The translations under genes were made by a program, and so were the position numbers. From Microbacterium testaceum StLB037 (GTDB lineage: Bacteria; Actinomycetota; Actinomycetes; Actinomycetales; Microbacteriaceae), in NCBI RefSeq assembly GCF_008763945.1, contig NZ_VTQH01000003.1, forward strand, positions 62,001 through 126,000: a DNA stretch of 64,000 nt, in the 5' to 3' direction. Position 1 is the stretch's first letter. Each line of letters begins with the position of its first letter. Below, in pieces: positions 7,971 through 16,400 of this stretch. Below the pieces are notes generated by a model, which was given only the letters and a program-made list of their open reading frames with translations, had not been told where the DNA came from and did no database searches.

Positions 7971-8725
7971 TCTCGCTCACCGACGTCACCATGACCTACG
8001 GCGACCTCACCGTGCTCGGCCCGGTCAGCCTCGACATCCCCGCCGGGGGAGTGACGGCGCTGGTCGGGCCGAACGGGGCCGGCAAATCGACCCTGCTCAC
8101 GATCGTCGGGCGTCTCGCCACCGCCACCTCCGGGCGGGTCACCGTCGGAGGGCTCGACGTCCAGGCGACACCCGGGCGGGCTCTCGCGAAGGTCGTGTCG
8201 ATCCTGCGTCAGGAGAACCACTTCGTCACCCGGCTCACGGTGCGCGAGCTCGTCGGCTTCGGTCGGTTCCCGCACTCCCAGGGGCGACTCACCGCGGATG
8301 ACGAGGCGAAGATCGATGAAGCCATCGCCTTCCTCGACCTCACGGAGTTCTCGAGTCGATACCTCGACCAGCTCTCGGGAGGTCAGCGTCAACGAGCCTA
8401 TGTCGCGATGGTCCTCGCCCAGGACACCGACTACATCCTGCTCGACGAGCCGCTGAACAACCTCGACATGAAGCACGCTGTCGCGATGATGGGCCAGCTG
8501 CGCCGCGCCGCCGACGACCTCGGCAAGACGGTGGTGATCGTCGTGCACGACATCAACTTCGCCGCTGCCTACGCGGATCGCATCGTGGCCCTTGCCGAGG
8601 GACGGGTGGTGCACGTCGGGACCCCGACGGAGCTCATGACGTCGTCGACGCTCGAGGAGGTGTTCGGCACCCCCGTCGAGGTCCGCGCCGACGGGCCGTA
8701 CCCGCTCGCCGTGTACTACCGATGA
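7967..8725 (+). CDS. Iron-siderophore ABC transporter ATP-binding protein
   Basis: 252 residues with every ABC ATPase motif intact: Walker A GPNGAGKST (34-42), Q-loop Gln82, signature LSGGQ (136-140), Walker B with catalytic Glu in LLDEP (158-162) and H-loop His194. It powers the permease pair. GTG 7967 overlaps the preceding stop as GTGA, which fixes the start; an open frame running upstream to 7076 is only a shadow of the permease gene. It is a useful internal contrast to the degenerate ABC protein encoded at 35628-36692. Confidence 0.93.
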   Translation: MISLTDVTMTYGDLTVLGPVSLDIPAGGVTALVGPNGAGKSTLLTIVGRLATATSGRVTVGGLDVQATPGRALAKVVSILRQENHFVTRLTVRELVGFGRFPHSQGRLTADDEAKIDEAIAFLDLTEFSSRYLDQLSGGQRQRAYVAMVLAQDTDYILLDEPLNNLDMKHAVAMMGQLRRAADDLGKTVVIVVHDINFAAAYADRIVALAEGRVVHVGTPTELMTSSTLEEVFGTPVEVRADGPYPLAVYYR

Positions 8726-8729
8726 GCCG

Positions 8730-8951
8730 TCAGAGCTGGATGCCGTTGTCTTCGTCGTTCACGCCGACGTTGCGGCCGCGGCTGGATTCGTAGGCGATCA
8801 GCCACCCGATCGACACCGCGGCGGCGATGACGATGCCGAGCCACACGTTCTGCCACACGAGGCCGAACAGCACCCCCAGGCCGAGCAGGAGCAGACTCCC
8901 GAGCACCCAGTAGGTGCGTCCGCGCGGCCAGCCCGTTCCCGTCTGCGTCAT
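8730..8951 (-). CDS. Small two-helix membrane protein
   Basis: 73 residues. Two hydrophobic helices (about 14-32 and 35-52) are followed by a polar tail ending SSRGRNVGVNDEDNGIQL. I do not recognise a family; small proteins of this shape are common and uncharacterised in actinobacteria. TAGGCT at 8958-8963 lies 6 nt before the ATG and there is no Shine-Dalgarno, so leaderless translation is likely. It is convergent with the iron importer operon, with only a few bases between the stops. Confidence 0.65.
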   Translation of the reverse strand: MTQTGTGWPRGRTYWVLGSLLLLGLGVLFGLVWQNVWLGIVIAAAVSIGWLIAYESSRGRNVGVNDEDNGIQL

Positions 8952-8966
8952 GGGTTCAGCCTAGGC

Positions 8967-9011
8967 CTCAGCGGTCTCAGCGGTCTCGGTGGTCTCAGCG
9001 GTCTCGGTGGT
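8967..9011. repeat. 9-bp tandem repeat, five copies
   Basis: CTCAGCGGT, CTCAGCGGT, CTCGGTGGT, CTCAGCGGT and CTCGGTGGT lie head to tail. The array spans the stop codon (8995-8997) of the minus-strand glycosylase gene, so the last residues (HRDR) are repeat-encoded. Gain or loss of a unit keeps the frame. Confidence 0.9.
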
Positions 9012-9984
9012 CTTCGGGATGGAGACGCGGACCGCGGCGCGGCTCGAGCGCCGACCCGGCGTAGATCAGACGGATGACGCGCTGGCGGTGTCCCGCGAAC
9101 GGCTCGAGCAGTTCGAGCATGCCGTCGTCGTCGGTGCGGTGCCCGGTCAGGGCGAAGCCCACCTGGTGGGCGAGATGGTAGTCGCCGACGCTCACGGCAT
9201 CCGGATCGCCGAAAGCGCGGATGCGCGTCTCGGCACTGGTCCAGATGCCCACCCCGCGGAGGCTGATGAAGACGCGGTCGCGGGCCTCACCGTCGGTCGC
9301 GGCCGTCGCCGCGCGCACGATCGATGCCCCTCGACGCGAGGTCTCGACGATGGTTCGGGACTGCGGAGGTTCGAGGCCCGCCCGGTGCCAGGCCCACGAG
9401 GGGACGAGGCGCCACCCGTCGACGGTGGGAGGGGCGAACATCGGGCGCGGGGTCGGCCCGGGAGCCCGCTCGCCGTACCAGGTGACGATGCTCCGCCAGG
9501 CGGAGAAGGCCTGCATGCTCGTGACCTTCTGCTCCATGATGGCGCTGACGAGGGCGTCGAAGACGAGGTCGGTGCGGCCGATGCGCAGGTCGGGGTGGCG
9601 GCGGTGCCACTCGGCGACGGAGGGATGCCGCGACGCGTCGAACCCGTCGGGGTCGTCGTCGCGACCGCACAGCGCGGGCAGCTGGTCGAGCGCCCATTCG
9701 GCTCCCGGCCCCCACGCCGCGGCGCGGACGGTGCCGCCCGCCGTCTGTCGAAGGGCGAGAGTGGCGGTGCCCAGCGGTGTACGGCTCGCCCGCCAGACGA
9801 TGCCGCCGGTCGACAGCGGGGTCGACGCCGTGAGAGTCGGGTCGTTGCGGCCGTGACGTTGCGCGAGGACGGCGCGACCCACGTCCGTGGGCACCGCCGG
9901 CCGGTACTCCGACTCGATCGGCTTCTCGGCCGGGGCCGCGAGCTCGCGCGTCACGTGCCGCGAGCGCACCCCGATCGATCTCAT
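8995..9984 (-). CDS. HhH-GPD DNA glycosylase, 3-methyladenine type (AlkA-like)
   Basis: 329 residues. The C-terminal half is a helix-hairpin-helix glycosylase: DALVSAIMEQKVTSMQAFSA, then the hairpin LRGVGIWTSAETR and the catalytic Asp in AVSVGDYHLAHQVG. Such enzymes excise alkylated purines to open base-excision repair. The N-terminal ~120 residues form an AlkA-type beta domain with a variable sequence. No iron-sulphur cysteine cluster is present. TAGGGT at 9991-9996 lies 6 nt before the ATG, suggesting a leaderless message. The extreme C-terminus is encoded by the 9-bp repeats. Confidence 0.85.
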   Translation of the reverse strand: MRSIGVRSRHVTRELAAPAEKPIESEYRPAVPTDVGRAVLAQRHGRNDPTLTASTPLSTGGIVWRASRTPLGTATLALRQTAGGTVRAAAWGPGAEWALDQLPALCGRDDDPDGFDASRHPSVAEWHRRHPDLRIGRTDLVFDALVSAIMEQKVTSMQAFSAWRSIVTWYGERAPGPTPRPMFAPPTVDGWRLVPSWAWHRAGLEPPQSRTIVETSRRGASIVRAATAATDGEARDRVFISLRGVGIWTSAETRIRAFGDPDAVSVGDYHLAHQVGFALTGHRTDDDGMLELLEPFAGHRQRVIRLIYAGSALEPRRGPRLHPEDHRDR

Positions 9985-10057
9985 GCCGACACCCTACGTC
10001 GAGCCGCCGACATCACGGCATCCGGGCTCGAAGCGACCTCCCGGGTGGCCGCGTCGC

Positions 10058-10780
10058 TCAGAAGCGGTCGGGCGACGGCGTGCCGTGGCCGTAGCGGATC
10101 GACACGTCCGCGTGACGGTCGAAGCGGTAGCCGACGCCGCGCACGGTGCGCACGATGTCCTCGTAGATGCCGAGCTTCGCGCGCAGGCGCCGTACATGGA
10201 CGTCGATGGTGCGCTCGCCGGGAGCGTCGTCGTCGGTCGAACCCTCCCACAGGGAGGCGACGAGTTCGGTGCGCTCGATCGTGCGGCCCTCGCGCAGCAC
10301 GAGGTACTGCAGCAGCTCGAACTCCTTGAAGGTGAAGGCGGCGGACTCGCCGTCGATGAGGACGCGCTTGCGCGAGATGTCGACGACGACACCGCCGGGC
10401 GCGCGATCCTCCTCGGCCGGCTCGTCCTTGGTTCGAGCGACGGCCGACGGCTCGTGCAGCGCGAGGCGCACCACATCGACATCGCGACCTCCCGAACCGA
10501 CCGGAGCGAGGGCGACGGTGGCGTAGGTCTCGGCGGCGGGAGCCAGCTCACCGAGGGTGCGACGGAGGGCTTCGACAAGGGTGCCGAGGCTCACGCCGGC
10601 GGAAGCGGCCTTCGCCTCGTCGATGCCGACGTAGAGGGCGAAGCCGCGGGGGGCGGTGGTCGCCGGGGCGGCGGGGCGCTCGGTGGGAGTAGCAGGCGCG
10701 GTGGGTGCCGGGGCTGCCGTGCGAGCGGCGGCGGTGGGGCGGGTGGCGGCGGGGCGGTCGAGAACGGCGGAGATCGACAT
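10058..10780 (-). CDS. Orphan winged-helix (OmpR/PhoB-type) transcriptional regulator
   Basis: 240 residues. The C-terminal domain (about 130-228) is a clear OmpR-type winged helix: FTFKEFELLQYLVLREGRTI, then TIDVHVRRLRAKLG and VRTVRGVGYRFD. The N-terminal half is not a standard receiver: after an Ala/Pro/Thr-rich stretch (about 10-45) there is a short alpha/beta segment (GFALYVGIDEAKAASAGVSL) without the acidic pocket or phospho-acceptor Asp arrangement, and no histidine kinase is nearby. Signalling may therefore not involve phosphorylation. The gene lies behind a strong promoter and a Cys/Met-rich leader ORF about 180 bases upstream. Confidence 0.8.
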   Translation of the reverse strand: MSISAVLDRPAATRPTAAARTAAPAPTAPATPTERPAAPATTAPRGFALYVGIDEAKAASAGVSLGTLVEALRRTLGELAPAAETYATVALAPVGSGGRDVDVVRLALHEPSAVARTKDEPAEEDRAPGGVVVDISRKRVLIDGESAAFTFKEFELLQYLVLREGRTIERTELVASLWEGSTDDDAPGERTIDVHVRRLRAKLGIYEDIVRTVRGVGYRFDRHADVSIRYGHGTPSPDRF

Positions 10781-10958
10781 GAGGAGAAAGTCCTTGGGTG
10801 TGTGAACCCGAGCGTCAACGAGAGCGGGGTTCGACGGGAGGTAGAGGCCGAGAGGCCGGAGCGCGGCTGCCGGAGGACGCGTGATCGACGCGGGCGTCAG
10901 GCGGCCGGGGGACGACGTCGGTGTTCAGAAACCGAGGTGGTCCGAGCGAGAGTCGCTG

Positions 10959-11060
10959 TTAGCGGCACATTCGACAACACATCGCAACGCGGCCGGGCAT
11001 CATCATGCCGGCAGTCCTGTTCGCCTCCCGGGCGGACAGAGAACGCGCGTTGAGAGTCAT
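10959..11060 (-). CDS. Candidate leader peptide, Met/Cys-rich
   Basis: A 33-codon ORF (MTLNARSLSAREANRTAG, then MMMPGRVAMCCRMCR, TAA). The C-terminal RVAMCCRMCR recalls the RVAxxxCR endings of actinobacterial cysteine-responsive leader peptides. Its ATG is where transcription should begin given the promoter at 11067-11096, so it would be translated from a leaderless 5' end. Three Cys and five Met in the last 15 codons would stall ribosomes when cysteine or methionine is short. It is not proven to be translated. Confidence 0.5.
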   Translation of the reverse strand: MTLNARSLSAREANRTAGMMMPGRVAMCCRMCR

Positions 11061-11066
11061 GGGGGG

Positions 11067-11096
11067 ATTATGACGCAGGACGTCGGATCGCGTCAA
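11067..11096 (-). promoter_or_regulatory. Strong sigma70-type promoter for leader ORF and regulator gene
   Basis: Read on the minus strand: TTGACG (11091-11096), an 18-bp spacer and CATAAT (11067-11072), then six C and the ATG at 11060. This is close to the vegetative consensus and places the transcription start on or next to the ATG. Confidence 0.75.
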
Positions 11097-11216
11097 ATCG
11101 GATGGGTGGCCGGCCAGGTGAGCATTGTGCGTAGTTCTAGACGGGCTTGCCGGGGAAATACCGTGCAGTCTGCGCGATCGGAGCCGGGGTGTCGGCAGAG
11201 GCGTACCCTCACGGTC

Positions 11217-11516
11217 ATGGCCGATCTGCTTTTCGCCGACGATAAGACCGCGTCCCGCTACACGCTGCACGACGGAGACGACCTCGTGTCGGTGCTCGAC
11301 TACCGCGACGACGGTCGCACTGTGGCGCTGACGCGCGCTTTCACCATCCCGACCTTCCGAGGGCACGGCTACGCCGCCGTGATCACGGAGCGCGCGGTCG
11401 ACGCGATCGAGGCTGCGGGAGATCGCGAGATCCTCCCGGTGTGCTGGTACGTGGGCGAATGGTTCGAGGCTCACCCAGAGCGCGCGGGAGTCCTCCACCA
11501 GCGACCCGTTTCCTGA
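11217..11516 (+). CDS. Small GNAT acetyltransferase (YjdJ/Acetyltransf_CG type)
   Basis: 99 residues. The compact fold shows LVSVLDYRDDGRTVAL, RAFTIPTFRGHGYAAVIT as the acetyl-CoA loop, and REILPVCWYVGEWFEAHPE, the usual end of this minimal GNAT subfamily. Members are about 90-110 residues; the substrate is unknown. TACCCT at 11204-11209 lies 7 nt before the ATG, so the message is probably leaderless. An open frame extends further upstream but has no conserved content. Confidence 0.82.
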   Translation: MADLLFADDKTASRYTLHDGDDLVSVLDYRDDGRTVALTRAFTIPTFRGHGYAAVITERAVDAIEAAGDREILPVCWYVGEWFEAHPERAGVLHQRPVS

Positions 11517-11606
11517 GCCGCCGTCTACGCAGACCACCCGCGGGCGTCAACCCCTGCCCGACCGGCCGTCCACGCGACGAAGCTGGAGGCGTCGAAAGGG
11601 GAAGTC

Positions 11607-11816
11607 ATGACAGACGACCGCGACCTGCCCGAGGGTGTCATCAACGCCGACCCTCCCGGTGGGTGGGAGAGCGGCGCCGTGGCCGACGGTGAGACCGCAG
11701 AGCAGAACGAGCACGCGAAGGGATCGCCCCGTCTGAACGACGCGGAACCCTCGGACCCCATCGAGGGGGATGCCGCCAGTCAGGGCATCGACCCCGACCT
11801 GAGCACGGAGGACTGA
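11607..11816 (+). CDS. Small acidic hypothetical protein
   Basis: 69 residues, strongly acidic (many Asp/Glu, few hydrophobics), predicted disordered, with no recognised domain. The segment DPIEGDAASQGIDPDL gives it a recurring Asp-Pro character. GAAAGGGGAAG upstream of the ATG is a good ribosome-binding site, which supports real translation. It ends one base before the next small gene and is probably co-transcribed with it. Function unknown. Confidence 0.6.
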   Translation: MTDDRDLPEGVINADPPGGWESGAVADGETAEQNEHAKGSPRLNDAEPSDPIEGDAASQGIDPDLSTED

Positions 11817-11817
11817 C

Positions 11818-12135
11818 ATGTCGGATGAGACCCGGGCGCCCGCGCCCACCAACGGCCCCGACGGCGGCGCCGACGCGGCGGAATCGGTGGGCGGCGCCGT
11901 CCACAAGGAGCGCAAGATCTCCCGCCCCGACGAGCAGTCGGAACCCGCGATGGACACGCACCCCACCGACGACGAGGCCCGGATCGCCGGCGTCGTCGTT
12001 CAGACGCGCGCCGACGTGGGCGACAAGAGCGAGGAGCGCATCGCCGACGTCCTGCGCCAGCGCTTCCGCGACATCGGCCTCGACCTGGGCGACGACCGCA
12101 TCCGCGCTCTCGCCGCCGAGGTCGCCGGCTCCTGA
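11818..12135 (+). CDS. Hypothetical protein with C-terminal helical domain
   Basis: 105 residues. The first ~50 are disordered and charged; the C-terminal ~45 (ARIAGVVVQTRADVGDKSEE, then RIADVLRQRFRDIGLDLGDD) look like a small helical domain. I do not recognise a family. Start ATG 11818 is separated from the previous stop by one base, so the two acidic proteins form a transcription unit ended by the terminator at 12146-12184. Confidence 0.6.
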   Translation: MSDETRAPAPTNGPDGGADAAESVGGAVHKERKISRPDEQSEPAMDTHPTDDEARIAGVVVQTRADVGDKSEERIADVLRQRFRDIGLDLGDDRIRALAAEVAGS

Positions 12136-12145
12136 TCCGCCGACG

Positions 12146-12184
12146 ACGCCCCGCACCGGATTCCCCCGGCCGCGGGGCGTTTTC
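12146..12184 (+). terminator. Rho-independent terminator
   Basis: Perfect 9-bp stem ACGCCCCGC (12146-12154) with GCGGGGCGT (12172-12180), a 17-nt loop, then TTTT from 12180. It follows the two small acidic protein genes and precedes sbcD. Confidence 0.75.
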
Positions 12185-12253
12185 GCGTTCCGGGGCGGGC
12201 GGGCAGGGCGTTTGCTGCACGCCGATGTCGGAGGTGCGACGTACCGTGTCTGC

Positions 12254-13408
12254 ATGCGGATCCTGCACACCTCCGACTGGCACATCGGGCGTTCCTTCCA
12301 CGGGCACTCGACGCTCGACGCGCTGAGCGGCGTCCTCGAGGCCCTCGTCGTGCAGGTGCGTGAGCACTCCGTCGACGTGGTGATCGTCGCGGGCGACGTG
12401 TTCGACTCCGCCGCCCCCGCTGCCGCCTGCTATCCGGTGCTCTCCTCCACCCTCGCCGCCCTCGCCGACGCCGGGGCACGGGTCGTCGTCACGAGCGGCA
12501 ACCACGACTCCGCGGCCCGCCTCGGTTTCCAATCCGCGCTGCTGCGCGATGAGATCACCGTCGTCACCGACCCTCGATCGGTCGGCACCCCGGTCACCAT
12601 CGTCGACGAGCACGGACCCGTGCACGTCTACGGCATCCCCTATCTCGAGCCCGCCATCGTCCGCCATCTCTGGGAGGGCGTCGAGCTGCGCAGCCAGGCG
12701 CAGACGATGCAGCACGCCCTCGATCTCGTCCGCGCCGATCTCGCCGAGCGGGGCGGCCGGTCGGTGGTCGCCGCGCACTGCTTCGCGGCGGGCGTCGATT
12801 CGACGCCGGGGGTCGAGCGCGAGATCCGCCAGGGCGGGCTCGACGTCGTCCCTCTCCCGGCCTTCGACGGACCCGATTACGTCGCTCTGGGGCACATCCA
12901 CGGTCGCCAGCAGCTGTCCGACCGTGTCCGCTACGCCGGTGCGCCCCTGCACTACAGCTTCGGCGAAGCGGGTAAGCCGCGCGGATCCTGGTTGGTCGAT
13001 CTCGACGCCGACGGGCTGGCCGAGGTCACCTGGCTCGACCTGCCCGTGCCCCGGCCGCTCGTGACTCTGCGCGCGCCGCTCGACGACCTGCTCGGCGACG
13101 AGCGCTTCAGCGGGCACGGCGACCACTGGGTGCGCGCCGAGTACACCGACTCCACTCCTCAGCCCGACCCCATGCGGCGACTGCAGACGCGCTTCCCCTG
13201 GTGCGCGACCGTCGCACACCTCCCGTCCGAGACTCTCCCCGACGACGGCGCCGGTTACGCACAGCGCGTGCGGTCCGCTCGCGACGACGCCGAGATCATC
13301 GACACGTTCCTCGCTCACGTGCGCGAAGGCGAGGGGGCCTCCGAGGCCGAGCGTGTCCTCATCCGCGAGGTGCTCGACGCCCGCTCCGTCGCGGAGGCCT
13401 CCGCATGA
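12254..13408 (+). CDS. sbcD: Exonuclease SbcD, Mre11-type nuclease subunit
   Basis: 384 residues with the metallophosphoesterase motifs in order: LHTSDWHIG (Asp8, His10), VIVAGDVFD (about 43-51), VTSGNHDS (about 79-86), AAHCF and LGHIHGRQQL. SbcD is the Mn-dependent nuclease of the SbcCD complex, which opens hairpins and protein-blocked DNA ends. ATG 12254 is chosen because the fold begins MRILHTSDWH and TACCGT (12242-12247) lies 6 nt upstream; the longer open frame reads through the preceding gene. It overlaps sbcC as ATGA. Confidence 0.93.
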   Translation: MRILHTSDWHIGRSFHGHSTLDALSGVLEALVVQVREHSVDVVIVAGDVFDSAAPAAACYPVLSSTLAALADAGARVVVTSGNHDSAARLGFQSALLRDEITVVTDPRSVGTPVTIVDEHGPVHVYGIPYLEPAIVRHLWEGVELRSQAQTMQHALDLVRADLAERGGRSVVAAHCFAAGVDSTPGVEREIRQGGLDVVPLPAFDGPDYVALGHIHGRQQLSDRVRYAGAPLHYSFGEAGKPRGSWLVDLDADGLAEVTWLDLPVPRPLVTLRAPLDDLLGDERFSGHGDHWVRAEYTDSTPQPDPMRRLQTRFPWCATVAHLPSETLPDDGAGYAQRVRSARDDAEIIDTFLAHVREGEGASEAERVLIREVLDARSVAEASA

Positions 13409-16400
13409 AGCTCCACAACCTGACCCTCGAAGGTTTCGGCCCCTTCCTCGAGGCGCAGACGGTCGACTTCGACGCCTTCACGGCCGACGGCATCTTCCTC
13501 ATCACGGGCCGCACGGGCGCGGGCAAGTCGAGCGTGCTCGACGGTGTCTGCTACGCCCTCTACGGCGGCGTCCCGCGGTACGACGGTGCCGAGCGTCGTC
13601 TGCGCAGCGACCACTGCGAGCCCGAAGATCCCACGCGCGTCACGCTCGAGTTCAGCGCCGAGGGCGAACGGTGGCGAATCACCCGTTCGCCCGAGTTCGA
13701 GCGCCCCAAACGGCGCGGCGGTGGAACGACGAAAGAACCGCATCGCGCCGTGCTCGAGGTCCTCGCGCCCGAGGGGTGGACGGGGGTGGCCGCACGACCG
13801 GTCGACGTCGCGGCACGCCTCGACGAGATCCTCGGCCTCACTCAGCAGCAGTTCCTGCAGGTCATCCTGCTCGCGCAGAACCGTTTCGCCCGGTTCCTGC
13901 TCGCCAAGAACGACGAGCGCCTGAGTCTGCTGCGGACGCTCTTCGGCACGCGGTCCTTCGAACAGTACGCGGCGGAGTTGGACGAGCGCCGGAAGGCGGC
14001 GGCGGAGCGCCTCGCCGTCGAGGGGGTCGAGGTGGCGACGCTCCTCGACGAAGCCGAGCGTCTCGCTGCAGAGCTCTCCGAGGGCGACTCCACCGGTGTC
14101 GAGGGTGAGGTCGCCGACGACGAACGTCCGACGACGGCCGCGCCGCTCAGCGTGAGCGAACGGCTCGCCCGCATCGTCCGGGCTGTGGAGCGAGCGGACT
14201 ATCGCGTCGAGAACGCCGCACGCGAGCGAGAAGAGGGGGATGCCCGACTGGACAGGGCACTTGTCGCCCAGCGCGAAGCGACGACGCTTCACGAGCGTCA
14301 GCGCGACCGCATCCGCCTCCGCGAGCGTCTGGCGGCTCTCGACGCGGGTGAGGCCCAGATCGTCGCCGCGCGCGAGGAGGCGCGCTGCGCGGCGGAGGCC
14401 GAGACGATCCGCGCCGCGATGGACGCGGCCGAGACCGCCCGGAAGGCGCTCGAGTCGGCTCGCCGCGTCGCCGATGCGGCCGAGGAGAGGGCGGGCCGGC
14501 TGTCGGAGCCGAGCATGACCGGGTCCGCCGTCGAGCGCTCCGAGACCACCGCGGAACACGCGGTCTCCGCGGGCGACGGGCCTGTCGATCGCACCCTGCT
14601 GGTCGCCCGCGACGACGACCTCACCGCTCTCTTGGCGCGGGCGGAGTCCGCGCTGGAGGCCGAGATCGAGCTCGGCGATGTCCAGTCGGAGCGCGATCGG
14701 CTCGCGGCCGTCGTCGCCCGGACCACCACCGACCGCGATGCTCTCGTCGAGGGGCGAGCCGAGGTCCCCGAACTCCTGCGCACGCTCGACGAACGTCTCG
14801 CGCAACTCGCCGGTGCGGAGACCCGCAGAGCCACCGCGGCGACCACGCGTGACGATCTGCGTCGTCGACGGGAGGCAGCGCGCCGGGCGGCGCGACTGCA
14901 GGAGGAACGCGATCAGGCAGACCTGGCGTCCCTCGTCCGCGCCGACGAGGTGCAGCGCGCTGTCGACGTCTGGACCGGCCTCCTGCGCCGCCGTCTCGCC
15001 GGAGCGGCCGTCGAGCTGGCCCACGATCTCGTCGACGGCGAGCCCTGCGCCGTGTGCGGAGCGCGGGAACACCCCGCGCCCGCTCGGGGAGACGCAGACC
15101 CGGTGACCGATGACGAGCTCACGGCGGCGGAGGACCGGAAGAACGCCGCGGTCGAGCAGGACCGCCTCGCCTCCGACGCTGCGCGCGTCGCCCGCGACGC
15201 GCACGCACTGGCCGCAGCCCTCGCGGGGGGAGAGAGCGTCGACACCCTCGAGGCGCGGCTGGGAGAGACCGAACAGGCTCTCGAAGCGGCCGAGGCCGAG
15301 GTCGCCGATCTCGAGAGCGTCCGGGCGGAGCGCACGCGCGCCGTCGACCTCGATGCGGCGATTGCCGAGCGCATCGAGGGCCTGACCAGCACGCTCGCGA
15401 GCGCGCGACAGGACCTCGCGCTCGCCGAGCAGGAGGCGACGCGTCTCCGGTCCGCGGTCGCCGCGGCGCGCGGGGAGTTCGAGAGCGTGGCCGCGCGGCG
15501 ACGCGACCTGCAGTCCCGGCGGGATGCGATCCGCGAACTGGTCGCCGCGAGGGATGCGCTCGAGTCCGCGACCACGCACGACCTCGAGACGAGGAGCACT
15601 GTCGCGGCCCTCGTCGACGAGAGCTCCTTCCCCGACACCGACGCGGTTCGGCAAGCACTCCGCCCGATCGGCGACCGGCGCCGCCTCGACGCGGCGATCG
15701 CCGAACACGATGCCGCGGTCGCCTCCGTTCGCCAGCGACTGCTCGAGCTCGAACTCCTCCTCGTCGACGCCCCCGATGAGCCGGTGGACCCCGCCCCCTA
15801 CGCCGAGGCCGTCGCCCGTGCCCGCGAAGACGTCCAGCGCGCGACCGCGGCGCACGCCTCCGCTCGGGGCCTGGCCGACCGTTTGAGGGGGCTCGCGCAG
15901 CGGGCCGACGCCGGGCATGCGTCCGTGGCGGCGCTGTCCGACGAGCACGCCGTCATCGCCCGGCTCGCCGATACGGTGTCGGGACGCGCCCCCAACACCC
16001 GGCGGATGACGCTCGAGACGTTCGTGCTCGCCGCCGAACTCGAAGAGATCGTCACCGCCGCCAACCTTCGCCTCGATCACATGTCCTCGGGTCGATACCG
16101 GCTGCAGCACACCGACGCGCTCGCGGCCCGCGGGGCGGCGAGCGGGCTGGGGCTCGAGGTGCTCGACGCGTTCACCGGGCAGAGCCGCCCGCCGCAGTCA
16201 TTGTCGGGTGGCGAGACCTTCCTGACCTCGCTCGCCCTGGCGCTCGGGCTCGCCGAGGTGGTCACGGCGCGGGCGGGCGGCATCCGGCTCGACACGCTCT
16301 TCATCGACGAGGGTTTCGGCTCGCTCGACGACGAGACGCTCGACCTCGCCATGCGGACCCTCGACGAGCTGCGGCAGGGGGGTCGAACCGTCGGAGTGAT

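Larger units (their letters stand above)
10781..11216. other. 436-bp intergenic region between divergent genes
   Basis: It holds the leader ORF (10959-11060, minus) and its promoter (11067-11096). The 178 bases between the leader stop and the winged-helix ORF have short GC-rich inverted repeats such as GGCC-GAGA-GGCC near 10845-10856, which could act in attenuation but are not convincing alone. The right part (11097-11203) shows nothing I can name before the -10 box of the acetyltransferase gene. Confidence 0.5.

Noticed and set aside
13315..16110. 931-codon minus-strand frame opposite sbcC
   Set aside because: Antisense shadow of a well-supported sbcC gene.
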